Assembly: GCF_002112505.1 (NCBI RefSeq)
Contig: NZ_NEHW01000008.1
Location: 243,760-307,759, forward strand
DNA length: 64,000 nt
DNA from: Pseudomonas sp. R28(2017)
Lineage (GTDB): Bacteria; Pseudomonadota; Gammaproteobacteria; Pseudomonadales; Pseudomonadaceae
Direction of reading: 5' to 3'
Shown: in pieces, positions 35,321 through 42,498 of the stretch
How the letters are laid out: each line of letters begins with the position of its first letter
Numbering within the stretch: the stretch's first letter is position 1
Position numbers and translations under genes: made by a program
The notes under the pieces: model-generated
The model's database searches: none
Told to the model about the DNA's origin: nothing
What the model saw: the letters and a program-made list of their open reading frames with translations, nothing else

Positions 35321-36529
35321 ATGAACTCATCGACACAGCTCTATGCATGGCGCGGCACCGATGCCAGTGGCGCCGCGGTCAGCGGCCAGGTCAGCGGGCG
35401 CAGCCCGGCTTTTGCACGGGCCAGCCTGCAGCGTCGGGGCATTCGCGTGGCCAGCCTGCGGGCGGCCGGCGGGTTTGAATGGCGGTTGCCGAAGGCGCGG
35501 GAAAAGGCCGACCCGGCGGGTTTCAGCCGGCAACTGGCGACCTTGCTCAAGGCCGGGGTGCCGCTGCTGCAGGCCTTCGAGGTGATGGGCCGCAGTGGCT
35601 GCAGTGCGGGGCAGGCAGCCTTGCTGGATAAATTGAAACGGGATGTGGCGTCGGGCCTGGGGCTGGCGGATGCGCTGCAGCGCCATCCGGCGTGGTTCGA
35701 TGGCTTGTACTGCAACCTGATTCGCGTGGGCGAGCAATCCGGCACGCTCGATCGGCAGCTGGAGCAATTGGCGGGGATGCTGGAGCAGCGCCAGGTGCTG
35801 CGAAAAAGGGTGCGCAAGGCCATGCTCTATCCGTTGCTGCTGTTGCTGACTGGCCTGGGGGTTTCAGCGGTGTTGTTGCTGGAGGTGATTCCGCGCTTCG
35901 AGAGCCTGTTTGCCGGTTTCGGTGCCGCGTTGCCGGCCTTCACGCAGTGGGTGATCAACTTGTCCACAGGGCTGGGGCGCTATGCGCCGCTGCTGTTGAT
36001 AACCGGGCTGGGCCTGGGTTTCGCTGTGACCCGGCTGTACCTGAAGCATGCGCCAGCGCGCTTGTGGATAACTGCTCAAGCCTTGCGCCTTCCTGTGTTC
36101 GGCAGGCTGTTGAGCCAGGCGGCGCTGGCGCGTTTTGCCCGCACCCTGGCCACGTCCTATGCGGCGGGGGTGCCGTTGCTGGATGCGCTGGTCACCGTGG
36201 CCAAGGCCTGCGGCGACGATCTGCACGAACAGGCGGTGCAGCGCTTGCGCCAGGGCATGGCCAACGGCCAGGCGCTGAATCAGGCGATGGCCAATGAACC
36301 GCTGTTCCCGCCATTATTGGTGCAACTCACCGCCATTGGTGAATCCAGCGGCACGCTGGACCAGATGCTGGCGAAGTCCGCCAGCCATTACGAGGAACAG
36401 GTCAGCCAGGCACTGGACCAGTTGACCAGCCTGCTGGAGCCGGCCATCGTGCTGATCCTGGGCCTGCTGGTCGGTGGCCTGGTGGTGGCGATGTACCTGC
36501 CGATCTTCCAGTTGGGTAGCTTGATCTGA
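35321..36529 (+). CDS. pilC: type IV pilus inner-membrane platform protein PilC
   Basis: 402 residues. GspF/PilC architecture: two GspF cytoplasmic domains (residues 66-190 and 270-390) and membrane segments near 170-195, 215-240 and 375-395. Visible motifs: FSRQLATLLKAGVPLLQAFEV, RVGEQSGTLD repeated as IGESSGTLD. PilC couples the assembly motor PilB to the pilin platform. The pilB gene normally between pilA and pilC is not present in the window. pilC overlaps closely with pilD (2-bp gap). Confidence 0.93.
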   Translation: MNSSTQLYAWRGTDASGAAVSGQVSGRSPAFARASLQRRGIRVASLRAAGGFEWRLPKAREKADPAGFSRQLATLLKAGVPLLQAFEVMGRSGCSAGQAALLDKLKRDVASGLGLADALQRHPAWFDGLYCNLIRVGEQSGTLDRQLEQLAGMLEQRQVLRKRVRKAMLYPLLLLLTGLGVSAVLLLEVIPRFESLFAGFGAALPAFTQWVINLSTGLGRYAPLLLITGLGLGFAVTRLYLKHAPARLWITAQALRLPVFGRLLSQAALARFARTLATSYAAGVPLLDALVTVAKACGDDLHEQAVQRLRQGMANGQALNQAMANEPLFPPLLVQLTAIGESSGTLDQMLAKSASHYEEQVSQALDQLTSLLEPAIVLILGLLVGGLVVAMYLPIFQLGSLI

Positions 36530-36531
36530 AC

Positions 36532-37398
36532 ATGACTCCATGGACATTACTGGCCGAACAGCCGGCGTACTTCATCACCCTGGCGGCCGTGCTCGGCCTG
36601 CTGGTGGGCAGCTTCCTCAATGTGGTGGTGCATCGCCTGCCGATCATGCTCGAGCGCCAATGGCAGCGTGAGGCGCAGGAAGTGCTGGGCCTGCCGACCA
36701 CCGAGCACGAACGTTTCAATCTGTCCCTCCCCGCCTCCCACTGCCCGCATTGCCACCACGCGATCCGCGCCTGGGAGAACATTCCCGTGCTGAGTTACCT
36801 GGCATTGCGCGGGCGTTGCTCGGCGTGCAAGCAACCGATCAGTGCGCGTTATCCGTTGGTCGAGGTGGGCTGTGCGCTGTTGTCGATGGCGGTGGCCTGG
36901 CATTCCGGCGCAGGCATCGAGGCCCTGGCCCTGCTGTTGCTGACCTGGAGCCTGCTGGCACTCAGCCTGATCGACCATGACCAGCAGCTGTTGCCCGATG
37001 TGCTGGTGCTGCCGACGCTGTGGCTGGGCTTGGTCGTCAATGCCTTCGACACTGTGGTGCCATTGCCCGATGCACTGTGGGGCGCGGTGGCCGGGTACCT
37101 GAGCCTGTGGTCGGTGTACTGGGTGTTCAAACTGATCACCGGCAAGGAAGGCATGGGCTATGGCGACTTCAAGCTGCTGGCGCTGATCGGCGCCTGGGGT
37201 GGCTGGCAGGTATTGCCGGTCACCTTGCTGCTGTCATCGGTGATCGGCGTGGTGGCGGGCCTGTGCCTGTTGCGTGTGCGCAGGCAATCCGTCGGCACTG
37301 CCATACCCTTTGGCCCTTATCTGGCCACTGCGGGGTGGATTGCTGTGCTCTGGGGTGATGAAATGTACGCCTTCTACCTGCAACTGTTTGGAATGTGA
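36532..37398 (+). CDS. pilD: prepilin peptidase/N-methyltransferase PilD
   Basis: 288 residues with about eight membrane segments. The N-terminal cytosolic loop has the two zinc pairs CPHC and CSAC. The catalytic aspartates are visible in SLIDHDQQLLPD and GMGYGDFKLLA, as in the GxGD aspartyl proteases. It cleaves the leader of PilA and of type II secretion pseudopilins, and methylates the new N-terminus. It starts at ATG 36532, two bases after pilC. Confidence 0.95.
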   Translation: MTPWTLLAEQPAYFITLAAVLGLLVGSFLNVVVHRLPIMLERQWQREAQEVLGLPTTEHERFNLSLPASHCPHCHHAIRAWENIPVLSYLALRGRCSACKQPISARYPLVEVGCALLSMAVAWHSGAGIEALALLLLTWSLLALSLIDHDQQLLPDVLVLPTLWLGLVVNAFDTVVPLPDALWGAVAGYLSLWSVYWVFKLITGKEGMGYGDFKLLALIGAWGGWQVLPVTLLLSSVIGVVAGLCLLRVRRQSVGTAIPFGPYLATAGWIAVLWGDEMYAFYLQLFGM

Positions 37399-38021
37399 TG
37401 AGCACCAAGGCCTTCACCCCCTGGATTCTCGGGCTGACCGGCGGCATCGGCAGCGGCAAGAGCGCCGCCGCCGAGCGCTTCGTCGAACTTGGCGTGCACC
37501 TGGTCGATGCCGACCAGGCGGCGCGCTGGGTGGTCGAGCCCGGCCGCCCGGCGCTGGCCAGCATCGTCGAGCGCTTCGGCCCCGGCGTTCTGCTGGACGA
37601 TGGCCAGCTCGATCGTGCGGCCTTGCGCCAGCTGATCTTCGCCGACCCGGCTCAGCGCAAGTGGCTGGAGCAACTGCTGCACCCGTTGATCGGGCAGGAG
37701 ATCTTCAGTTATCTGGCCAAGGCCGAGTCACCTTATGCGGTGTACGTGTCGCCGTTGCTGATCGAGTCGGGCCAGTACCAGAAGGTCAAGCGCGTGCTGG
37801 TGATCGATGTGCCGCAGGAGCTGCAGGTGGCGCGTACACTGGCGCGTGACAAGACCAACGCCGAGCAGGTGCAGGCCATTCTCAAGGCCCAGCTGGCCCG
37901 TGACGAACGCCTGGGCCATGCCGACGATGTGGTGGTCAATGACGGCGACCTGGCCGCGCTGCACGAGCAGATTGACCGCCTGCACCACTTTTACCTGACT
38001 TTACGAGGAGGCCAGCCATGA
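37398..38021 (+). CDS. coaE: dephospho-CoA kinase
   Basis: 207 residues. The P-loop is LTGGIGSGKSAAAE at residues about 12-20; the conserved DADQAARWVVEPG and HPLIGQEI follow, and the LID region lies near ARTLARDK. It phosphorylates dephospho-CoA to CoA with ATP, the last CoA step, in the cytoplasm. The ATG overlaps the pilD stop codon (TGATG), so it is translationally coupled to pilD. The order pilD-coaE-yacG is standard for Pseudomonas. Confidence 0.95.
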   Translation: MSTKAFTPWILGLTGGIGSGKSAAAERFVELGVHLVDADQAARWVVEPGRPALASIVERFGPGVLLDDGQLDRAALRQLIFADPAQRKWLEQLLHPLIGQEIFSYLAKAESPYAVYVSPLLIESGQYQKVKRVLVIDVPQELQVARTLARDKTNAEQVQAILKAQLARDERLGHADDVVVNDGDLAALHEQIDRLHHFYLTLRGGQP

Positions 38022-38218
38022 GCCAGCCATTGACCGTCGATTGCCCGACCTGTGGCGCACCTGTGGAATGGAACGAGAAGAACGCGTTCCGGCCGTTCTG
38101 TTCTGATCGCTGCAAGCTGATCGATCTGGGGGCCTGGGCGGCGGAGGAGCACAAGATTCCGGTGGCGCCGGATGCCGAGGATGAGCTGTTTTCCGGGGAG
38201 CTGGAGCCGCGGCATTGA
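38018..38218 (+). CDS. yacG: DNA gyrase inhibitor YacG
   Basis: 66 residues. Zinc-finger motifs CPTCGAPVEW and FCSDRCKLIDLGAW are complete. YacG binds gyrase B and inhibits supercoiling. The start overlaps the coaE stop by four bases. The C-terminus is acidic (DAEDELFSGELEPRH), as in other members. Followed by a REP pair. Confidence 0.94.
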   Translation: MSQPLTVDCPTCGAPVEWNEKNAFRPFCSDRCKLIDLGAWAAEEHKIPVAPDAEDELFSGELEPRH

Positions 38219-38241
38219 TTAGCTATCTCTGATACCTGTAT

Positions 38242-38336
38242 CGGCCTCTTCGCGGGCACGCCCGCTCCCACAGGGAAGCCACAACCTTCAAGCCAGTGGT
38301 TATCCTGTGGGAGCGGGCTTGCCCGCGAAGAGGCCA
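38242..38336. repeat. REP pair (BIME)
   Basis: Opposed REP palindromes between convergent yacG and the permease gene. Confidence 0.88.
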
Positions 38337-38345
38337 GTACAGCTA

Positions 38346-39035
38346 TCAGCGCTCATCATCCTTCCACGGTGCCTGCAGATACCGGGTGCGGTTGAACGTC
38401 TCCAGCCACTCCGGGCAAAACACCACCAGGGCACTGATCACCATGCCGTTGATGAATGCCTCCGGGAACATCATCAACCACAGGTAGCCGATAAAATCGC
38501 TGAGCCACTCCGGCATCGCAAAGCGCCCATCCAGCCACAGCACCCCCAACGCCACCGGTACGCAAATCAGCACCGTCAACGCAGCGGGGAAAAACCCCGA
38601 ACAGAAGATATAGACGAACAGGTTACGCGGCTGCGCCCGCTCGACCAGCAGCGCGCACACTTCGGTGATCAGCACGGGCAACCCCACCAGCAGCAACCCG
38701 TTGACCCCAAGCGCCGCAAGATCCTGCCGGCCCAGCGCCAGCAAGCCAAGTTGCGCAAGGAAACCACCCAGAATCGCCAGCGGCCAGTCCAGCAACAAGG
38801 TCACCGCCGTCATGCCGATGAAGTGGTACGACACACCGGTATCGAAATCGCGCCTGACCAGCCACAGGGCAAACAGGCAGAACACGGTGCCAAACAGCAG
38901 GTGCTGACGGCGCCGGTCGGTGCACAACTCTACCCACCGTGTACGCGATGCAGCCCAGAGCAACAACGGGATATAGCCCAACCAACCGACGGTCAGGCTG
39001 GCAGAAGACAGGACGTGGGCGCTGATCACAGGCAA
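38346..39035 (-). CDS. CbiM-like energy-coupling-factor permease component
   Basis: 229 residues with six or so hydrophobic segments. The first residues, MPVISAHVLSSASLTVGWLGYIP, are like the metal-binding N-terminus of CbiM/NikM (normally MHI.. with His). Here the usual second residue His is not present (MPVISAH), though His at position 7 follows. Conserved core segments include SYHFIGMTAVTLLL and FPEAFINGMVISALVVF. No ATPase or CbiN/Q partner is adjacent, so cobalt/nickel transport is unproven. Isolated genes of this type are common in Pseudomonas. Confidence 0.65.
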   Translation of the reverse strand: MPVISAHVLSSASLTVGWLGYIPLLLWAASRTRWVELCTDRRRQHLLFGTVFCLFALWLVRRDFDTGVSYHFIGMTAVTLLLDWPLAILGGFLAQLGLLALGRQDLAALGVNGLLLVGLPVLITEVCALLVERAQPRNLFVYIFCSGFFPAALTVLICVPVALGVLWLDGRFAMPEWLSDFIGYLWLMMFPEAFINGMVISALVVFCPEWLETFNRTRYLQAPWKDDER

Positions 39036-39133
39036 ATCGCTCCTGGCACGGTTAGCCCGAGTCTACACCCTGATGCCGATTCCCACGGTCAAACAGGGCC
39101 TTACGTTCACAATTGCCGACTAAGCTTGTTCCC

Positions 39134-39763
39134 ATGGATGACTCAGATTACCTGCGCCTGCTTACCATCCAGGCCGAACAAGCCAATGCCTTTCTCTCCA
39201 ACGCCCGCAAGTGGGAGCGGGAGCGGTGGGTGTGCCAGCGCCTGTTGCAAGGGCTGAACATCCCCTACCGCAGCGAGGACTTCACCCCGGCCGGCCAGGA
39301 GCCCCCGGATGTGCTGTTCCGCGATGCCGCCTTTGAAGTGTTTTTCGTACTCGACGAAGGCCGCCGCCTGAACGACGAGTGGCGTGAAGAGCTGCAGCGC
39401 CGGCGCAGTGCCTTTTCCCTGGCCCAGCTGGTGCGCCGCGAGGCCCGCCCGCGGCGCATCGCCGCCGCCGAGCTGCTCGGGCGCCTGGCGCCGACCCTGC
39501 GCAAGAAGGCGCACAACTACCGCGAGCGCGGGCTGGACCTGAGCGAGCTGGACATCATCGCCTTTGCCAGCCTCAAGCGCGAAGTGCTCGACCTCAACAC
39601 CCACTTCCCGCCGCCCACCGAATACCTGCGCCAGGGCTGGCGCTCGCTGTCGCTGGTGGGGCCGACCTTCGCCCGGGTGCTGTTCGCCCACCCCGATGCG
39701 CCGGACTTTCTGCGCGGCAACCTGGGGCGCAGCATCGTCTTCGACGTGGGCATCAGTCTTTGA
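39134..39763 (+). CDS. DUF1780-family protein
   Basis: 209 residues, MDDSDYLRLL. Soluble, Arg-rich and acidic/basic mixed (RKWERERWVCQRLL; DEGRRLNDEWREELQRR), with no membrane segment. It matches the DUF1780 proteins I recall from Pseudomonas, which have a compact nuclease-like fold but no proven activity. I see PPDVLFRDAAFEVFFVLDEG as a PD..E-like strand pair. The start at 39134 is preceded by weak SD sequence. Alone between an unrelated permease and DUF3094. Confidence 0.7.
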   Translation: MDDSDYLRLLTIQAEQANAFLSNARKWERERWVCQRLLQGLNIPYRSEDFTPAGQEPPDVLFRDAAFEVFFVLDEGRRLNDEWREELQRRRSAFSLAQLVRREARPRRIAAAELLGRLAPTLRKKAHNYRERGLDLSELDIIAFASLKREVLDLNTHFPPPTEYLRQGWRSLSLVGPTFARVLFAHPDAPDFLRGNLGRSIVFDVGISL

Positions 39764-39895
39764 TCCACTGCCGAGAGTCTTTGCGATGGCGTAAACTCGG
39801 CGCCAGGGATAGAAAGCATTATCATTTGTTCAAAGCCCTTGCATGAACGCTGTGGCGTTCGTGCAGTCACAAACGTCTACCTGACGAGGCCCACC

Positions 39896-40069
39896 ATGAC
39901 CAGTCGCCTGAACCCGGAAGATCAGCGTCGTGTCGATGAGTATCTGCGAGCCCCCCAGCACCAAGTCGAGCGCCGGCCTTTCCGGCCCTGGCTGCTCCTT
40001 GTGCTGGTACTGGCCGTGACCATCGGGTTGGGTCTCATCAGCCGCCTGCTGAGTGGACTGGTGCTATGA
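39896..40069 (+). CDS. DUF3094-family small membrane protein
   Basis: 57 residues, MTSRLNPEDQRRVDEYL, then a single membrane segment WLLLVLVLAVTIGLGLISRLL at the C-terminus. The cytoplasmic N-terminus (RRVDEYLRAPQHQVERRPFRPW) is charged. DUF3094 proteins are found next to ndh in Pseudomonas; role unknown. Gap of 84 bp to ndh, same strand. Confidence 0.82.
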   Translation: MTSRLNPEDQRRVDEYLRAPQHQVERRPFRPWLLLVLVLAVTIGLGLISRLLSGLVL

Positions 40070-40153
40070 GCTGCCTGGCGCTCGCCCTCCCCTCGCGCAG
40101 TTTGCGGCCGGCCCCTGGGGCCACGAATTCCGTAAACCTTATGAGATATCCCC

Positions 40154-41449
40154 ATGACTCATCGCATCGTGATTGTCGGCGGCGGCGCCGGCGGCCTGGA
40201 ACTGGCGACCCGCCTGGGTAAAAGCCTGGGCAAGCGCAAGCAGGCCGAGATCACCCTGGTCGACGCCAACCTCACGCACATCTGGAAGCCCCTGCTACAC
40301 GAAGTGGCCGCCGGCTCGCTGAACTCTTCGGAAGACGAACTGAACTACGTGGCCCAGGCCAAGTGGAACCACTTCAACTTCCAGCTGGGGCGCATGAGCG
40401 GCCTGGACCGTGAAGGCAAGCAGATTCAACTGGCCGCGACCCTCGATGAAGAGGGCCGCGAATTGCTGCCTGCGCGCACCCTGGGCTACGACACCCTGGT
40501 GATCGCCGTGGGTTCGAACACCAACGACTTCGGCACCCTGGGCGCGGCGCAGCACTGCCTGTTCCTCGACACCCGCAAGCAGGCCGAGCGCTTCCACCAG
40601 CAGCTGCTGAACCACTACCTGCGTGCCCACGCCGGTGACGTGGCCAGCGAGCAGATCAGCGTGGCCATCGTCGGCGCCGGCGCCACCGGCGTGGAACTGG
40701 CAGCCGAGCTGCACCACGCGGCCCACGAACTGGCGGCCTACGGCCTGGACCGCATCCAGCCGAAGGACATGCACATCACCCTCATCGAGGCGGGCCCGCG
40801 CGTGTTGCCCGCACTGCCGGAGCGCATCAGCGTGCCGGTGCACAAGACCCTGGAAAAACTCGGGGTGAAGGTAATGACCAACGCCGCCGTGAGTGAAGTG
40901 ACCGAAGATGGCCTGAAAACCAAGGACGGTGAAGTGATCCAGGCCAGCCTCAAGGTGTGGGCAGCGGGTATCCGGGCGCCGGGCTTCCTCAAGGACATCG
41001 ACGGCCTGGAAACCAACCGCATCAACCAGCTGGTGGTGCGCCCTACCCTGCAGACCACCCGTGACGACAACATCTTCGCCTTCGGTGACTGCGCCGCCTG
41101 CCCGCAACCGGGTAGCGACCGCAACGTGCCGCCACGGGCCCAGGCCGCGCACCAGCAAGCCTCGATGCTGGCGCAGAGCCTGAAGGCACGCCTGGAGAAC
41201 AAGGCGCTGCCGACTTACGAATACAAGGACTACGGCTCGCTGGTGTCGCTGTCGCGCTTCTCGGCGGTGGGCAACCTGATGGGTAACCTGATGGGCAGTG
41301 TGAAGCTGGAGGGCTGGCTGGCGCGGATGTTCTACGTGTCGCTGTACCGCATGCACCAGATGGCGCTGTACGGGTTCTTCCGCACTGCCTTGATGATGCT
41401 GGGCAGCAAGATTGGCCGGGGCACCGAGCCGCGGCTGAAGCTGCACTGA
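40154..41449 (+). CDS. ndh: type II NADH dehydrogenase
   Basis: 431 residues. FAD-binding motif VIVGGGAGGLELATRLG at the N-terminus, a second dinucleotide motif VAIVGAGATGVELAAEL near 175, and the FAD-binding FAFGDCAACPQ near 315. C-terminal amphipathic region (ARMFYVSLYRMHQMALYGFFRTALMMLG) anchors it to the inner membrane surface. It oxidises NADH and reduces quinone without proton pumping. The start ATG 40154 lies 84 bp after DUF3094. Followed by a REP. Confidence 0.93.
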   Translation: MTHRIVIVGGGAGGLELATRLGKSLGKRKQAEITLVDANLTHIWKPLLHEVAAGSLNSSEDELNYVAQAKWNHFNFQLGRMSGLDREGKQIQLAATLDEEGRELLPARTLGYDTLVIAVGSNTNDFGTLGAAQHCLFLDTRKQAERFHQQLLNHYLRAHAGDVASEQISVAIVGAGATGVELAAELHHAAHELAAYGLDRIQPKDMHITLIEAGPRVLPALPERISVPVHKTLEKLGVKVMTNAAVSEVTEDGLKTKDGEVIQASLKVWAAGIRAPGFLKDIDGLETNRINQLVVRPTLQTTRDDNIFAFGDCAACPQPGSDRNVPPRAQAAHQQASMLAQSLKARLENKALPTYEYKDYGSLVSLSRFSAVGNLMGNLMGSVKLEGWLARMFYVSLYRMHQMALYGFFRTALMMLGSKIGRGTEPRLKLH

Positions 41450-41468
41450 CAGGCCGAAAAGGGCTTCA

Positions 41469-41501
41469 CCTGTGGGAGCGGGCTTGCCCGCTCCCACAGG
41501 G
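41469..41501. repeat. compact REP palindrome
   Basis: CCTGTGGGAGCGGGC and GCCCGCTCCCACAGG close into one hairpin with a short TT centre, 20 bp after ndh; a likely terminator substitute. Confidence 0.85.
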
Positions 41502-41565
41502 GCACTCTTTTGCAGCGAGATCCGCGCAACCTGCGGCGAAGGGCAGTTTTCTTGAGGCCAAAGAA

Positions 41566-41593
41566 AAAGGGCATCTCTTTCGAGATGCCCTTT
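41566..41593 (-). terminator. terminator of the tRNA cluster
   Basis: AAAGGGCATCTC-GAAA-GAGATGCCCTTT read on the minus strand with a T-run; just downstream of tRNA-Lys. Confidence 0.85.
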
Positions 41594-41598
41594 CTACA

Positions 41599-41674
41599 TG
41601 GTGGGTCGTGTAGGATTCGAACCTACGACCAATTGGTTAAAAGCCAACTGCTCTACCAACTGAGCTAACGACCC
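41599..41674 (-). tRNA. tRNA-Lys(TTT), copy 1
   Basis: 76 nt with encoded CCA. Acceptor GGGTCGT/ACGACCC, anticodon loop CTTTTAA gives TTT, T-loop GTTCGAATC. Confidence 0.96.
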
Positions 41675-41679
41675 AAAAA

Positions 41680-41756
41680 TGGTCGGGGTGAGGGGATTCG
41701 AACTCCTGACATCCTGCTCCCAAAGCAGGCGCGCTACCGGACTGCGCTACACCCCG
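41680..41756 (-). tRNA. tRNA-Pro(TGG), copy 1
   Basis: 77 nt with encoded CCA. Acceptor CGGGGTG/CACCCCG, anticodon TGG in the loop TTTGGGA. Confidence 0.96.
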
Positions 41757-41768
41757 AGTGTTTCAAAA

Positions 41769-41798
41769 AAAAGGGCATCTCATTGGAGATGCCCTTTT
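41769..41798 (-). terminator. second copy of the tRNA terminator
   Basis: AAAAGGGCATCTC..GAGATGCCCTTTT lies between the two tRNA-Lys/tRNA-Pro pairs; a near-duplicate of the hairpin at 41566-41593 with one loop change. Transcription must read through it for the left pair unless a separate promoter exists. Confidence 0.75.
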
Positions 41799-41803
41799 CT
41801 ACA

Positions 41804-41879
41804 TGGTGGGTCGTGTAGGATTCGAACCTACGACCAATTGGTTAAAAGCCAACTGCTCTACCAACTGAGCTAACGACCC
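41804..41879 (-). tRNA. tRNA-Lys(TTT), copy 2
   Basis: Identical in sequence to copy 1 (same acceptor, anticodon and T arm). Confidence 0.96.
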
Positions 41880-41885
41880 GGAAAA

Positions 41886-41962
41886 TGGTCGGGGTGAGGG
41901 GATTCGAACTCCTGACATCCTGCTCCCAAAGCAGGCGCGCTACCGGACTGCGCTACACCCCG
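41886..41962 (-). tRNA. tRNA-Pro(TGG), copy 2
   Basis: Identical to copy 1; the Lys-Pro pair is repeated at about 205-bp spacing. Confidence 0.96.
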
Positions 41963-41966
41963 AGAT

Positions 41967-42042
41967 TGGCTCCGCGACCTGGACTCGAACCAGGGACCCA
42001 ATGATTAACAGTCATTTGCTCTACCGACTGAGCTATCGCGGA
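41967..42042 (-). tRNA. tRNA-Asn(GTT)
   Basis: 76 nt with encoded CCA. Acceptor TCCGCGA/TCGCGGA, anticodon GTT in CTGTTAA. The first gene of the tRNA cluster in transcription order. Confidence 0.96.
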
Positions 42043-42349
42043 ACTGAACTTCGGTACAACTCCGAAGACTGTGTTCGCTTCGGACTCTTGAGCTTCGCTG
42101 CTTTCGCTTTGTCGCTGCTGAGGCCGGCTATTCTACATTCTTCGTTTTGCTTGTCAACCACTTTTTTTCATTCAACTTACTGATTTGTAAGTTGTTTTGC
42201 GGTCACCGATGTTGCTGGTGATTCGCTTAGTGCCTGACAACGCGGCGTATATTAGGGGCACTCGATTTTTGATGCAAGCAAAAATTTCAAAATTTTCAGC
42301 AAGTTAACCTGCCCGCCCGGAAAGCCCCGATTTTACTGGGCCTGTATCG

Positions 42350-42442
42350 GCCTCTTCGCGGGCAAGCCCGCTCCCACAGGTACTGCACAGGCCTGGGAGA
42401 CGGCACTATTCCTGTGGGAGCGGGCTTGCCCGCGAAAGGGCC
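42350..42442. repeat. REP pair (BIME)
   Basis: Two opposed REP palindromes (GCGGGCAAGCCCGC and GCGGGCTTGCCCGC) with 37 bp between. Confidence 0.88.
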
Positions 42443-42460
42443 AGCACAGGAAAACACACA

Positions 42461-42487
42461 AAAAAAACCCCGCCGAAGCGGGGTTTT
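42461..42487 (-). terminator. clpB terminator
   Basis: ACCCCGC-TTCG-GCGGGGT followed by T6 on the minus strand, right after clpB. Confidence 0.9.
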
Positions 42488-42498
42488 GACAGCGGTGA

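Larger units (their letters stand above)
42043..42498. other. intergenic region upstream of the tRNA cluster
   Basis: 456 bp between tRNA-Asn and clpB, with no gene. AT-rich near 42150-42300, where the promoter of the tRNA transcript (minus strand) should lie; then a REP pair and the clpB terminator. Confidence 0.5.

Noticed and set aside
39800..39826. Possible Fur box (GCATTATCATTTG) ahead of DUF3094/ndh
   Set aside because: Too few matches to the 19-bp consensus; nothing nearby is iron-related.
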